A DNA stretch of 64,000 nt, taken from NCBI GenBank assembly GCA_016617855.1, contig JAECUM010000850.1, positions 124,001 through 188,000 on the forward strand, read 5' to 3'. This DNA is from Megalonaias nervosa (taxonomy: Eukaryota; Mollusca; Bivalvia; Unionida; Unionidae). A model generated the notes under the pieces. The model had not been told where the DNA came from, did no database searches, and was given only the letters and a program-made list of their open reading frames with translations. Positions 28,336 to 42,000 of the stretch are shown here, piece after piece (position 1 is the first letter of the stretch; every line of letters starts with the position of its first letter). The position numbers and the translations under genes were made by a program.

Positions 28336-29499
28336 ACTCCAAAAGTTTGCGAAGTGTTCATCCTTAAGAATGCTTTAAAAAATCAAGAGGATAAAATTAA
28401 CAGCAATTTTCAGGAGTCTTGCCATTGCACCTTTGTATTTCAATATAAAATTTTAAAAGTGGAGGGACGCTTTGTACTTCTGAGATTATTGGGAAATCTG
28501 AGGGCATGATCAAGACAACCAGAGCAGCCATATAAAGCCATTTAACAGCTGTCTCATTTATGGCTTCAGTGTACTAAATTGCCTAGGCATATATCTCCAC
28601 TTGACATTCATGCACTGCATCAGAGATGTATTATGGAAGTTGCTGAAAATTGAGATTGTCTAACCTTAGAGACTTGATGAACTGTTTGCATTTTGAAATG
28701 AATGGGTGAGAGTCATTAAATAAAAATTTAGATACATTCTAATATTTGCAAAGATTACCAGTAAGACTACCTTATCAGAAACAACTGGCAGCTGGAGGTG
28801 TCATGGGAAACATCAGGCCATGAGCTAATTTCTGCAGACATCAGTGCTAACCTCTTTGATGACAATGAACTGTTAAACTTACTGGCCACACTGATACACA
28901 AATAATTGTAGTGTTTGCATATATTAATTCACTGGTTATTGGAAAGGAATGCCTTTTCTGGCAGTGCTATATGTAAACCTGAGGAAATTGAGTTGATTCT
29001 ACTGAATTGTTCTCCTCTGCTAGTAAATGTACAGTTTCATTACGGTGCACTAAATGTTGCTGTAAATAGGAGACCTGAAAATCACATCCCAAAAAATTAA
29101 GTACACCATGTGCTGTCAGTATTTGCATTTGTAGAGAGAAGCAAACCTCTTTGTGAGGTTGATTGCAATAGTAGAATTGAATTGATTCTGTGAGATAAAG
29201 GTCAAGGTATAAATGTTAAGACACAAAATTTTTTCTTTACAATCATGGGATAAAAGATGGATGTGAGCAAATCATTGGAAACAGAAAGTATCCCATTTGT
29301 AAATTCTCTTCAGGCATTCTCAAGCAATTCAATAATGTGACTGAGGATTAATGTGATCAAAGATTCATCTTAAATTTGATTTGTTTAAATTTGATGACAA
29401 AATTCAATTTGCTTTTTACCTAATGCAATCTTTGTATAGTTTCTAATTGGCAGACATCAGCATGATGCATCACATTGCAGCTGATTAATCTGAAATAAG
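28336..29499. other. Unique AT-rich sequence, no gene seen
   Basis: The longest open stretch here, 28915-29100, is a 61-codon frame without motifs. Confidence 0.35.
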
Positions 29500-29665
29500 T
29501 AGTGGCCTGGTGGCTAAGGGTTTCATTTGCATCTAGAATTGTATGGGTTTGATTCCTGCTATCAGATGAATTCAAATTTACTACTATACTGTTATTGTTG
29601 GGCAAGGTATTATGCTCAGCATGCCTCAGCATAGCTAAATTAACAATTTCAAAGTGTTGGTGCAC
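29500..29665 (+). mobile_element. Degraded tRNA-derived SINE-like sequence
   Basis: TGGCCTGGTGGCTAAGGG at 29504 resembles an A-box region and GGGTTTGATTCC near 29546 a B box. The body after it does not closely match SINE families 1 or 2. Confidence 0.5.
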
Positions 29666-29911
29666 TGAAAAACAGCAGAAATCTAAAAGAAAACAAACTT
29701 CTCAAGGTGGATGAAACTCCTTGCATTCTTTGTTGCTCATTGATTATTGATCATCACCTTTAGCTTAACGTTAATTGCCTTGTTCCACTTAATAGGTGAC
29801 TAATTTCTTGACAGTTCTTATTGATTAGATAAGTCTTATTGTCTTCTTAACTCTCATGGTCAGTTATGATTCTGACCTCTTCATTATTAGATTTATGGAA
29901 TAGAGTTCAAT

Positions 29912-30080
29912 ACCATATATAGTTGCTTTTAAGTCGAGTCAAACTGCAAACAGCAAAGATCCAGATCTGCCATAGCATACTGCTCCTGCAGGTCAGGGTC
30001 TTTGCTGGCACATTTTGTGGTGGCAGACCTGGGTCTAGGCAGTTGGCAGATGGACTTGGTTATGAGCAAGTATAGATGGT
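29912..30080. mobile_element. Palindromic MITE family A, copy 2
   Basis: It runs from ACCATATATAGTTGC to GCAAGTATAGATGGT, with internal AGATCCAGATCTGCC facing GGCAGACCTGGGTCT. Confidence 0.8.
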
Positions 30081-30486
30081 ACATTACAGTGACAAGAACT
30101 TTCAGTTTGTATTGTTCCCAATGTCATATAAGTTTGTCAAATGTTTGTGTAATAAAACATTCAACTGTTTTAAAACCATCATCCATTAAGTTCTTTATCA
30201 GTGACTTTTGGATTTTAATCTGGTTTATGTCCCATCTGCCTCTAGCTTAAAAATGCTGCTTAATATAACATTCAGGTATGTTGGAAATTTATGCTCAGTT
30301 GATCTATCAATAATTATTTTACAAGAGTAATGAAAGTATGGCTGTCCATGAGAGGTGGTCATCCTAACTGCAGTGAATGTCAGGATGGATGGATGGAAGA
30401 AAGGATAGATGAATTGATGCATGTGCTGATTGTTGGACACAAAGATGAACATAAGAATGTCCAGCTACAGCTCATAACCTGTCCCA

Positions 30487-30866
30487 GTGGGTCCTTCTGC
30501 AGTTTAGATCTGGTCATACTCAGGCCCATTGGGTGCTTCTGCAGTTTGGATATGGTCATAATCTGTCTCAGTGGGTCCTTCTGCAGTTTGGATATGGTCA
30601 TAATGTGGCCCAGTGGGTCCTTCTGCAGTTTGGATATGGTCATAATCTGACCCAATGGGTCCATCTGCAGTTTGGATATGGTCATAATCTGACCCAATGG
30701 GTCCTTCTGCAGTTTAGATATAGGTATTATCTGACCCAGTGGGTCATTCTGCTGTTTGGATAAGGTCATTATCTGTCCTAATGGATCCTTCTTCAGTTTG
30801 GATATGGCCATTATATGTCCCAAATGATCCTTCTGCATTTGGATATGGTCATTATCAGTTTTGAAG
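30487..30866 (+). repeat. 42-bp minisatellite, about nine units
   Basis: The unit is close to GGGTCCTTCTGCAGTTTGGA plus TATGGTCATAATCTGACCCAGT. Because 42 is divisible by 3 and the unit lacks stops in some frames, both strands stay open for over 75 codons, but this is a by-product of the repeat. Confidence 0.95.
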
Positions 30867-31087
30867 CTGTTTGATATATTTATAATGTACTAAAATTAAT
30901 TTCTTCCATTTTTCAGAATACATTGTATATTAAGTTGTGTTATACAGATGTGATAGATCTGGAGAAATATAAAATATGTGTGAAGTATGACAATTAAATT
31001 TCTTACACATTTATGTACATAAACATTAATGAGAAACTGGACAAGTTAATCTTTGCACTTCAAGAAATCAATTTTTATGCAAGGTAC

Positions 31088-31300
31088 TGCATATACTCAT
31101 TTAGAAGATGTGTCCAATTTTAAACATAGAGTTTTATCTGCTGTATCATAATGCACTGGCAGAACAGGGTCAGTGTTGTCTGTTATACTAATTACTATTA
31201 ACAAACCACATAGACCCAGATTTTCAGGCTTCTTATGCAGTGGTACTCAGGGTCTCTACAGTTTGTGTTGGGACTTGATTTATAAGTGAGTACATATGGT
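31088..31300. mobile_element. Palindromic MITE family A, copy 3
   Basis: It begins TGCATATACTCATTTAGAAG and ends ATTTATAAGTGAGTACATATGGT. It is more diverged than the other copies, but the internal AGACCCAGATTTTCAGGC block is clear. Confidence 0.72.
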
Positions 31301-31689
31301 ATGTCATTGCCACTTCGTGTTATAAGATATTACCTACCCATACAATATCTGACCAAAATATTTCTTGCCTGAAAATTTTTTCATTATTAACATAAAGCTA
31401 AATTTCTAGGGAAGGGCAAAAGAAACTTTGCTGGCTTTGGTATAGGCTGACTGAACAGTTCACTGAAGTTAGGTTGGGTATCCACAGATCATTTGGCACA
31501 CATTGATGTTCAGCCACACTGCTCCATCTCCCAAACACAAAGATATGAGACTTCATCTGATTGGTTGATACATTTATCTATTATAGTAATAACATAGGTC
31601 ACCAAAACATGACCCCCAAGAGAGTCTTATGTAATTGGTATAGTTGAAAAATAAGTGCCAATCTTAACTGGCCCTCCATTAGTAAAGTG

Positions 31690-32975
31690 GCTGATTTTCT
31701 TTTCCTTTTAGAAGAGAAACAATGCCCAGTTTCTACTGTTAAGGGCTATAGGGCAGACCTATCCAACACTTTTAAATTTACGAAAGTCCTGGCCATCGGG
31801 ACATATTGTCAATTAGCTGACCTGAACTGGTATTTTGAGATGTAAAGATCATTGTTTTGCACACTAATGCCTAAATGGAATCTTTTTTGTATCTTGTGTT
31901 CTCTAAATAAACAACCTATGAACTTTTGGGTGCAGCATCTTTCAAGAACCACACACTGCAGACTGTTTTCTTGCCCCCCTTAGAATCTGTGAGGCGAGTG
32001 GGCTGTATAAGGTTCATTGGTAGTTATGAGTTGGTTTCTTTTCTTTGCCAACCTGCTTTTGTCTAAAAAAAACCAGTTTCCAATTCTGATTGAGATCCCG
32101 TTTCAGTTGTATCTGTGCTGGGGATCATCAAGATAGATTTTTATGTTCAGTTAGGGCCTTATATTTCTATTTGGCAGCCTCTAAGGAGAGAAGGAAGGGT
32201 AGAAAATATCTTTCCTCTCCAGTTGTATAACAGCTTCCACTATTTCAGGGTGAATTGCTATAACTATCAAGAGAGTTTATCAGCCCCTTACCAATAGGGA
32301 CCTGTCATTCATGAAAATTTAAGCCCGTGAGGTTAAATCCATTGCTACCTCATCAGCCTATCCAACTCGTTTGTTTCTGGAGGATATCATGAAAGATGTA
32401 TTTTGGCTCTCTCACAATGACTTCTGTTTTTACCTTCACTTGTTAGCCCACCAAAGTGAAGGCACATTTTCTTTGGGTCCAGTTGTTGTAGCTCGAACAG
32501 TGGCCCATGCTGATACCATCCAGCAGTAGTCTTCTACACTACTTTAGAGTGAGTATTCTTTGTGTTTGTTTCTCTTTTGGCAGTTGTGGGATCATCACCC
32601 TCTCACCAAACTGATAAATTCAGCCATGCAATAGTAACAGGTATGTATTACTGTTATTAAAATGTAGCAAGGATGGTAAAGCTAGTTTAAACGATATAAT
32701 ACTTTCCTGTTGTTATTGCCAAATTCATTCCTTCCACCCAGTACTGATGTCACACTTGTTTAGGCCACATCCTAGCAAAACAAAACAAATTATCCCTGGG
32801 GTGGATAAGGGGTGACCTACATTGTAGTGTTCTAGAATCTTCTGTTTCACCCTAATGGGAGGATATCAGTTCTTATTTATACAGTTGAGGTATTTGTTTG
32901 TCTGCAAAAGAGCAGGCAGTGTAATTACAGGAGGTACATGTAAGTATTACATCATTAAAATCAATTTTGCACCAC
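31690..32975 (+). mobile_element. DIRS-like retroelement fragment (tyrosine recombinase region)
   Basis: Broken frames match the recombinase part of the element at 34881-37234: a VSTVKGY segment near 31727, then a C-terminal block near 32335-32475 (ATSSAYPTRLFLEDIMKDVF, then SLGPVVVAR). After the recombinase, 32620-32760 and 32930-32975 resemble the terminal and internal complementary repeats of that element (CAGGTATGTATTACTGTTATTAAAATGTAG). It is 5'-truncated. Confidence 0.65.
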
Positions 32976-33025
32976 ACATACACCACCACTAGAAAACTAC
33001 ATTTTTTTTCTTAACATTTCTGTAA

Positions 33026-33349
33026 ATGAAAAGGGGCAAAGTTTTATTATCCCCATGCTTTAGTGGGGTGGTTGCTATTTTGATACACAATATCTTTTCA
33101 TTCATCCATCTAACTGGCCATATTTGTATCCCACTCCTGAACTGCTGTTTGCTTTTCGTCAGACATTTAACCATGGTTGTCCAAGTAATTGTCATTTGTG
33201 AGAGTGTCATGATTTCGTGGGCACCTCCAGTGTGGTCCCTGAGAGAGAGGCACAGAATTCGAAATAGCTGTCTATTCACTATTCCACGGCCAGTTAGTTT
33301 TCTATTGGACTTGCTAATTTTCCAGTTCATCTGGCTGGTTCATTTTTGA
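33026..33349. other. Possible dispersed repeat open on both strands
   Basis: About 330 bp lack stops in one frame of each strand. It starts TTTATTATCCCCATGC, a type of sequence that I recall as a common repeat in mollusc genomes. Neither translation shows a domain. Repeat identity is unverified. Confidence 0.3.
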
Positions 33350-33511
33350 GGATAATCTTTGTTTTTGTGTTAAAACTTTAGAAATACAAAGAGCTGCACA
33401 GAATCTGACACACTTTTTTTTCCGTTTATACACATTGACATTGATGTGCATATATATGATATCATATATTTGGTAGTTTTGAAAGAGCCATACTTTCATC
33501 AAAGTTATTCA

Positions 33512-33870
33512 TTGATTTGGGGCATATTTCAGCATTACTGTCACATTGACATTGATTTGGTGCATATTTCAGTATTACTGTCACTTTGACAGATATTGTG
33601 GCATATTCCAGTATTACTTTCTCATTGAGAGAGATGATTTATTTCAGTATTACTATCACATATTCATTAATTTGGGGCATATTTCAGCATTACTGTCACA
33701 CTGACATTGATTTGGGGCATATTTCAGTATTGCTGTCACATTAACAGATTATTTGGGGCATATTTCAGTATTGCTGTCACATTGACAATTTATTTGGGGC
33801 ATATTTGAGTATTGCTGTCACACTAACGGATTATTTGGGGCTTATTTCAGTATTACTATTACACTGAGAG
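33512..33870 (+). repeat. Minisatellite with 40- to 44-bp units
   Basis: About eight copies of a unit containing TTTGGGGCATATTTCAGTAT and TACTGTCACATTGACA, with indels between copies. Confidence 0.92.
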
Positions 33871-33927
33871 ATGGAATAATAAATTTTGAAATTGATCATT
33901 AACATTTGTATGTAGCTGTTCTTCTTG

Positions 33928-34190
33928 AGGAGCCCTGAGTGGCAGAGTGGTCTAAAGCACTCACCGTTTACGATCACTGCCATCTCACCTCTGTCTGCAT
34001 GGGTTCGAGTCTTGGGTTTGGCCAATGTAGATATGTGAGAAAGCTTGCCAGTAGCTTATCATGGTCAGTGGTTCTTTCCAGGGTTTTCCTGGGTTCATCC
34101 TCCACCATTTATACTGGCCGCCATGTATAGCCTATCTTGTGCTGAAAAATGACATTAAACCCTAGTACTACTGCTACTACTACTACTACT
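33928..34190 (+). mobile_element. SINE family 2, near full length
   Basis: The head CCTGAGTGGCAGAGTGGTCTAA, B box GGGTTCGAGTC, family body and a (CTA)n-like tail are present. GTTCTTCTTG (33918-33927) and GTCCTTCTTG (34191-34200) are a probable 10-bp target duplication with one mismatch. Confidence 0.9.
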
Positions 34191-34200
34191 GTCCTTCTTG

Positions 34201-34880
34201 CCCAGAAGAACAAAAAAAAAGGTTTGAAATATTAGAGGGCAAAGATCAAATGTAGAAGATAGCAGCCAAATCAGTTATTGGATACATTGGTATATTGTTG
34301 ACGAAAACATTATACATGCAGTAATAGTTTGAGGACATGTATGTCATGGATTATGGCTTACCATCCCCTGTGTCATTGGCGATGGGGTGGGGTAACAGTT
34401 TGGAAAAAGTGGGGGAGTTAATCATAGCAAGTCATCAAAGTACTCTAGTTTGATTTTTTTCTTCTCAATTTCTATCAAAAATTATTTTTTATTCTCAGTT
34501 TAAAGACATTTTAAAATCAATTTTGCTTTTAATTTTTACAGGTAAGCAATTCAATGGGGTTATAAATACCTCACTAATTTTGTTTCTTTAATATACACAT
34601 TAATATTAAGACAGAGATTCAACACAAAATGATACTTGCCATGTGAAAGGTACTTTCAAATATTGTTATGCCTCTTTGGTTTTAAAACATGTTATAGAAA
34701 AGAGTGAGAAGCAACAAGGTTTGTAAAATTCAACAAATAATTTATTTCCCTTGAGTACAAAGTGAAAATGTAAATAAAGGAATGTACAGTGTTGCAAATT
34801 AAATTTTAGATAATCCTAGAATTACAGAATAAGTAATTAATTAATAATAATAATTAATGTTCTGAATATACTTGAGTTCC
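34201..34880. other. Unique AT-rich sequence, no gene seen
   Basis: No coding or mobile element signal was recognised. Confidence 0.35.
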
Positions 34881-37234
34881 AATTTAATAGCAGCAATTAC
34901 TTAACCTGTCACTATTGCTTAGCTAATCTGTTTTCATGTTGAAAATGTACCATCCGTATGATGTGAACAAATCCTCCCAGAGTGGAGAAAAAGTTAGTAT
35001 GACCTTTTGCACACCACTCTGTTGCATGGTCATGCGCAGAAGGTAGATGTACATATATGTCATTCTTTCCCAGATGTCATGCTGTACAGACGTCTGAAGC
35101 ATAATTCTTCATGGTTCCCGGACTCATGCCAAATTGTCCCTCCACACCAACAACCTAGAAATGAAAGCAGTATTTCTAGCACTGCAAGGGTGCATTGACC
35201 TAATAAGGGGCTGATGTGTCATGGTCTCTTCAGACAACACATCTGTCCTAACCTACCTACGACATCAAGGAGGGAAACATGCCTCTTCTCTTTGTGTGGA
35301 GGTCTGGAACCTTTTCATCTGGGCACCCTCAGAGAATGTCACAATCCAAGTTTGCCACATTCCAGGCAAGATGATCGTATTAGCAGACAGCCTATCCAGA
35401 ACAGACCGAGCCGTCCTCACAGAATGGTCTCTTCACCACTCACTAACAGAGTCCCTGTTTTCCCTTTGGGGAAGACCTCTAGTGGACCTGTTTGCAACCA
35501 AGCTGAACTACAAACTTCCCATTTACTTGTCCCCTGTCCTGGATCAGAAAGCATTGGCAGTTGATGCATTCAGCTTCCAGTGGGATTGCCCATTCGCATA
35601 TGCCTTCCCACCTTTCCGACTGCAACCACAAGTTCTGCAAAGAGTCCAAGCTTCCACTGCTTGGATCATTCTCATTGCCTCATTGTGGCCCCAGTGACCA
35701 TGGTTCAGTGATCTCCTAGACCTCTCGATAGATCGACCCAGGTCTCTATCACACAGGAGGAATCTCCTGTCACAACACCGGAGATCCCATATCCACAACA
35801 GCCCAGACATTCTCCACCTTCACGCCTGGCTCATCTCAAACGATTTCTCCGCCAGAACAAGTTTTCGGACAGAGTCACCAGTTGCATCATTCAAGCCAGG
35901 AGAGCTTCTGCATCCAAAGTTTATGATGCCAGGTGGTGAATTTTCTGTGATTGGTGCAGTAGGAAACACATTGCTCCTATCCATCCATCTATAACTTCCA
36001 TTGCTGATTTCCTTTTGTTCCTTTTTGAGACCAATAGATGTTCAGTATCTACTATCAAAAGCTATTGAGTTGCCATCTCCAACACACTTAAATTTTTGCA
36101 GGGCACAGACATTGGTTCAGATTTGCATCTTGCCGATCTTATAAAGTTGTTTGAGCTTCAGAGACCAGTCTCCCGCTCCCTTGTGCTCAGGTGGAATTTT
36201 TTCTGTGTTCTTTGGTCATTAACCAAAGTACCTTATGAACCATTGAGTGAAGCTTCATTTTTGGGTCTCACACTCAAAACAGTGTTCCTTTTGACTCTTG
36301 CCTCGGCAAGACGAAGAAGCGAAATTCATGCCTTGTCCATTGACTCTGGCTGTCTTAGGTTTAATGGGAACTATGACTCATTTCCCTTCTCTGCCAACCT
36401 GGTTTTCATGCAAAAAATCAGTTACCTTCAGTAGCCCCCTTACCCATAGAAATTTCCAGTCTCAGTAAAATATGTGCAGGGGTTGCTCATGATAGACATT
36501 TATACCCCGTGCATGCTCTTTGCTTCTATCATAATGTCTCCAAGGCAAAAAGAAAGGGTAGGAAATGTCTCTTTCTCCCTAATAAGGGCTCGGTAGACAT
36601 TTCGGCTGCCACTATCTCCCAGTGGATTATCAGGACAATCAAACGAGCCTATGAGTCTCTCGCCGATCAAAGATATCATGAAATCACCTTTTTGCCACTC
36701 CCATAATACCTTTTCCTCCTTTTACCTCTGCTCATTAGTACAACAGAGCGCAGGCATTGTTTCTTTGGGTCCCATTGTTATGGCACAGCATGTTACTCAG
36801 AGAGACATGAACATTCTGTAAAAGTGTACCTCGCCCTCTACGGTATGTACATTTAATTTCTCTGTTTTTGATCAGTTTGACATCTTCAGCTTAACAATAG
36901 CGACAGGATAAGTAATTGCTGCTATTAAAATGTAGATTTTTGGGGAGGTAAAACTAATTTAATTATGCAATACTTACCAGTCGCTATTGCCAAATACCCT
37001 TCTCCCACCCCGCTCTGATATCTTGCATAATTGTCATCTGTGAAAAGATGACATATAGGTACATCTACCTTCTGCGCAGGACCATGCGACAGTGGTGTGC
37101 AAAAGGTCAAAGGGTTATACTGACTTTTTCTCCACTCTGGGAGGATGTATTCACATCATACGGATAGTATATTTTCAGCATGAAAATAGATAGCTTAGCA
37201 GTAGCGACAGGTAAGTATTGCATGATTAAAATTT
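34881..37234 (+). mobile_element. DIRS-like retroelement with inverted terminal repeats and degraded recombinase
   Basis: Left 34881-35071 and right 37040-37234 are inverted copies (shared blocks include CCGTATGATGTGAA, CATCCTCCCAGAGTGGAGAA and CGCAGAAGGTAGATGTAC). The left block runs into a RNase H-like frame at 35221-35697 (VSSDNTSVLTYLRHQGGKHA, later GRPLVDLFATKLNYKLP). After that, 36040-36720 holds tyrosine-recombinase remnants (LASARRRSEIHAL near 36300). A stretch near 36890-36960 repeats the terminal sequence internally, as DIRS elements do. Reverse transcriptase is missing, so this is an internally deleted, inactive copy. Confidence 0.8.
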
Positions 37235-38693
37235 GTTTTACTCCCAACAAAAACTACATATTAATTCCACAGACCTCCCAACCCTTACGATTTTGCCATA
37301 AGTCTTACACAAATTACCCTTAAAATATGGACTTAAGCATACAAGCAAAAACTATGGAAAAATGATCGTTGCCAAAAAATCTGGATAATTGGTTCATCCG
37401 TGTTTGATTTGGATCCGTGTCTTATATTAGAATTAGTGAAATTAGTCAGGGAACTAGGTTAACTTTACAGCAGCACCCCAGATGCTTTAAACTGCATCTA
37501 TTTGTTCATGCAAAGCGTCTGCATGATAAAACTTTTGATTATAGAATTTTTTAAACAATGGCATCCAGAAAGCGATTCATGTTTAAGATGAAAGGGAAAA
37601 TAAGCTTCTTAAAAAGTGTTAGTAATCAACACAGAAGATTAAAAATGAGTATACAGATTCTTGTGAATGAAACTGTAAAGGCCACAATTATGTTTATTGG
37701 ACATCACGTGCCAATTTGAGTATGTCTCGTGGCAAAAGACATGATTGCCGTTGTCATGTGAAATGGAAAAAGAATTTCCAAAAATTATGTCAAGTTGAGA
37801 GATAGCAACAAGCCATTGAATTGCTTAGGGTTTGGAACTAAAGTTTGTGCAACTGTACTAGTGGTAAATGAAGTCTACGCGTACTTTACAAGCTTTTCAA
37901 CTGAACATAATGTTTATTGTCACTGCGTTGAACTTTTAATTACGTTTTCCAGCTTTGCAATAGCAGTTATTGATATTTTGTTACACCTGACTGAAAACTG
38001 GTCAATTGTATGGAAAAAAATCAACTGGGTTGGCAGGTCTGGTTCCAATGCTGAAAGTGTTGATGTGCCTGTAGTGGCCCATATAATGCTGATGTGCCAA
38101 CAGTCTTTTGTTGATTTACAATAATACAATCCAAGAATTAAATCCTTATTTGAAATTTCATTATAAATTCAAGTATCTATTTCCAAGAACGTTATTTCTT
38201 TGAAGAGCACTGTATTTGCAACGAATAAATAATTTGAATAACTTAAGGCCAAATGAATTTCTGGACACAATATAATTGATTCTGCTAAGATCTTAAAGCA
38301 CAAACAAATAATTTTTCCACAAACAGGACTATATAGTCCTCTACTTGTCCTCAGGTCACAATTATTATTTTTTTTAAAAGAAACTATTTCCTAATGGAAA
38401 ATAACCCTCTAGGAACTTCAGTGTTTACAAATAAAATCTTATATATAATTAGAAGGTCTGTCACTAAAATTATAATACATGTATAGGATGTGGAATATAT
38501 CAGGTAGGCCAGGTATATATATTATATCCAATAACCTAGACCCAGACCCAAATATGTTTATTTCTGTTAATAATGATCAAAATATTACACCCATACAAAT
38601 ATAGAATATTTCAGCTATGTATTAGTTGATTACAGAATAAAAAAATCAATGATTCTGGTCAAGTAGAAAATGAACTTGACTTTGGACAATTTC
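37235..38693. other. Mostly unique sequence with a possible transposase zinc-finger relic
   Basis: Near 37690-37790 one frame reads SRANLSMSRGKRHDCRCHVK, which recalls a BED-type finger of a transposase, but neighbouring frames do not support it. The 109-codon frame at 37795-38124 shows no domain. I see no gene that can be supported. Confidence 0.3.
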
Positions 38694-39022
38694 TGTGTGT
38701 GTGTGTGTGTGTGTGATTTAGATTTTTAATGTAGCTTTAACAATTTTTCAGTCATATCGCTATGATGTCTGCATTGTTACAGTTTATAGTGATGTTTAGC
38801 ACTGGGGCATCATGCCACAGACATGTAGCATGATGTCCCACCCAGTCACATTATCCTGACACAAGGCCAACCAGTCCTAATACTAACCTCTTAATGCTGA
38901 GCACCAAGCGAGGCAGCTGTTAGTACCATTTTTGAAAGTCTTTAGTATGATTCGGCCGGGGTTCGAACCCGCGACCTCCCGCATCCTAGGCAGACGCTCT
39001 ACCACTAGGCCACCAGAGCGGT
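38694..39022 (-). mobile_element. SINE family 1, full-length, with (TG)n at its tail
   Basis: On the minus strand it has the tRNA-like head with A box and B box (GGGTTCGAACCCC complement near 38960), the family body and the GTTAAAGCTAC tail. The tail again runs directly into a short CA/TG microsatellite at 38694-38715. Confidence 0.93.
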
Positions 39023-39075
39023 CTTGGACAAGGTAAAGTTCATCATACAAGGTTGCATTACAATAGCATATAATT

Positions 39076-42000
39076 TAAAGCTGTACTGATTAATTGGCCA
39101 TACTCATAATCGGGCCGATTATTTGAACAATCGGTATAATCGGTATCGGCAGAAAATAATCGGTGCCGATGTAAACAAATTTCCAAAATATAAATTCAAT
39201 CATAACATTCATCTTGACATGGCTTGAATTTTAAATCAGAATTAAATAGTGGAAATTAAGGAATAAACATTTGATTTGGGGGTTAATTGAAAGACAATAT
39301 ATTCTTAAAAGTAAATACTTTTTAACACACTTGCTGTAAACTACCACTGATTGTCTGCACACAACAAATTATCAAATACCATTCATGCACTCATCCCAGT
39401 CACAGCAGCCAACCAGCCAATGAGGCCTCATGTGGCTGTTGAACTTCCAGCATACACATTAGCAGATAGCTTGGCAGATTAGATAGCTAGCGAAATTTCC
39501 AACTACAACGAAACTATGACTCACTATAGTTAATCTGTTCATTGGCCAGTCCTGCAATGCTGCTAATCAACGAATAGCAGTTGCATGCTGAAGCAGCTGA
39601 ACACTGACATACAAATATTATGCAGCATTGATATTGGCATGCCAGTGCCAGCGACGTTACCCCTGGATACCCCAGCTGCTGAGCTGCTTCAGCGTGCGAC
39701 TCGCAGCGTGGTGTGTGCATCCATCCAGCCACATGGACAAATTGGTAGTAACTTACTTGATTTAAAACATTGTTTCAAGAGCGCGAATTGATTGGATTAT
39801 TAATATTGACTAGCGATTGTACACTATTAAATATACTACCAAGCCTATGCATAATGTCGAACTTGAAACACTCAAGTTTAGTCTGGAATTACTTCAGAGT
39901 AAATGCAGTTGACGAGTCCAAAGCAAATTGCACACTTTGCAATGCATGCATTTCCAGAGGTGGAAAGGATTCTAAAAACTATACAACATCAAATCTTGTC
40001 CAGCACTTGCACTGCAAGCACATCGTTGAACATGGCCTGTTTCTGGCAGACAAAAAAGAAAAGGATGCTGCGCTGAGTTAACTTCAGCAGCTGCAGCAAC
40101 TCCTCGTACTCTGACTATTGATGCCATGCTGGACCGGAAGCAGCCATTTGCATTTGACGACCCGAGAGGTATTAGTTGGTACAAAGCTATTGCAGAGTTC
40201 ATGGCAGTAGATGTGCAACCATTTTCCGTTGTTGAAGACATTGGATTTTGACGTCTGATGGCCAAGACAGAACTGCACTATAAAATTCCAAGTCAGAAGT
40301 ACTTTTCCACATCTTTGATACCTGACATGCATAAGGCGATACAAAGCAAGGTGTGTGATTTAATTTCTGCCCAATCTGACCTTAGTCTGACCTCTGATGC
40401 ATGGTCCGACCCATCCATCGGCGTAGCCTTGTTGAGTCTTACGGCACTCTGACTGATGGAAGACTTTCAGCAGAAACAGGTGATTTTAGCAGCAACGCCT
40501 CTCAATGAATCACACACAGGAGAGTATTTGGCAAGCAAACTGGACAAATTATGCAAGGAATACAACATTCCCAAAACTCATATCCATGTTCTTCTGCGTG
40601 ACGGAGGTGCAAACATGGTTAAAGCATTGCGTCTGGCTGAAATCGACAGCATCAGCTGTTTTGCACACACGCTGCAGCTCGTTGTCAGTGATGGCATTCT
40701 GTCGCAACAAGCTGTCAAAAATGTTTTGGCGATATTGCGATCCATAGTCAGCAAGTTCCAGCACTCCATCCTAGCACAACAGCAGCTCGAAGAGCAGCAG
40801 GAAAAATTTGGCGTTGCCCGTAAGAAACTTGTCCAGGATGCCCATACACGCTGGAATTCTACATACAATATGTTGGTTTCGTTATATGAAGAAAAACAAG
40901 TCTTGGGGGCTTACGCTACTCTCTATGACCTGCCTAGCCTAACAGTCCAACAGTGGATCTTGATTAACAATATTGTGGACACGTTAGGCCCATTCGTGGA
41001 TATTACCAAGGAAGTAAGTGATAGCCAAACATCAGTATCCATCATTCTTCCTATGCTGAAAATGCTCCAAATGTTGCTGGCTCGAGAGCATGAAGCGAGT
41101 CGAGGTCTTCAGACAATGTGCCGTGATATGTTGAAATCACTGTAAACATGTTTTGCTGACATTGCCAGTAACAAGAAGCTTGCCTTGGCCACCATCTTGG
41201 ATCCATGATTCAAACATCACCTATTCAGCGAAGAATTGCTTGTGACCAGATCCAAAGAATGGCTTTGAGCAGAATGCATCATAGTTGCGTCAGCTGACAA
41301 GCAGGAGGAACCCCCGACCAAAAAAAGAAAAACTGAAACTGAAACAAACACCACTGGACCATCAATGTCGCATCTCTGGGATTTGTTTTCTGTGGCCTGT
41401 GACGAACCTGTCCGTATCATCAACAAAACAACCCACGTGGATGACGCCGTTGATGCGATGCTTGAATTGTATCTCGCCAGCCCTCTGTTGCCACGAGAAG
41501 AAGACATATACGGCTGGTGGAACGCTCACAGGTTTCAGTTTCCCTACTTGGCCAAATTAGCTAGACGCTATTTGACTGCACCAGCTTCAAGCGTTCCGAG
41601 CGAGCAGCTGTTTAGTGGCTCAGGCCAGACTTTTTCGGATCGTCGTGGATCATTACTTGGCAAGAAGGGAGAATGTTACTGTTGCTTAAATACAACCTAC
41701 TGCAACTAGGCTTTCAGGATTAGCTGCAGCCAGCATACAGTGACATCTAACTTTAGTTTTAAAGCATGCGTATTATTAATTTTAATTATTATTGGGCTAT
41801 CGTTATTAACATTTTTTGTCATTTATTGAAATCTAGTAATGGCGACCTGCATCATTGAACGTAAGTTAATGACTAGCTTAATACATTTTCATTCATTTAT
41901 ATCTTGAATTGGCAAACCATAAGTTTTATCAGTGTTAGTTTTAAAGTTTTTCAAGTTTTATGTTTGTGTGATCGTTGTTTTCTATAAATAGCAATGTACT

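Noticed and set aside
30330..30838. Frames of 76 to 152 codons on both strands
   Set aside because: They follow the 42-bp minisatellite and show only its repeated peptide.
33026..33349. Protein gene on either strand
   Set aside because: Neither translation has a domain or a conserved pattern, and the sequence resembles a dispersed repeat.
37540..37800. BED-finger transposase gene
   Set aside because: Only one short stretch in one frame is suggestive; neighbouring sequence gives no support.
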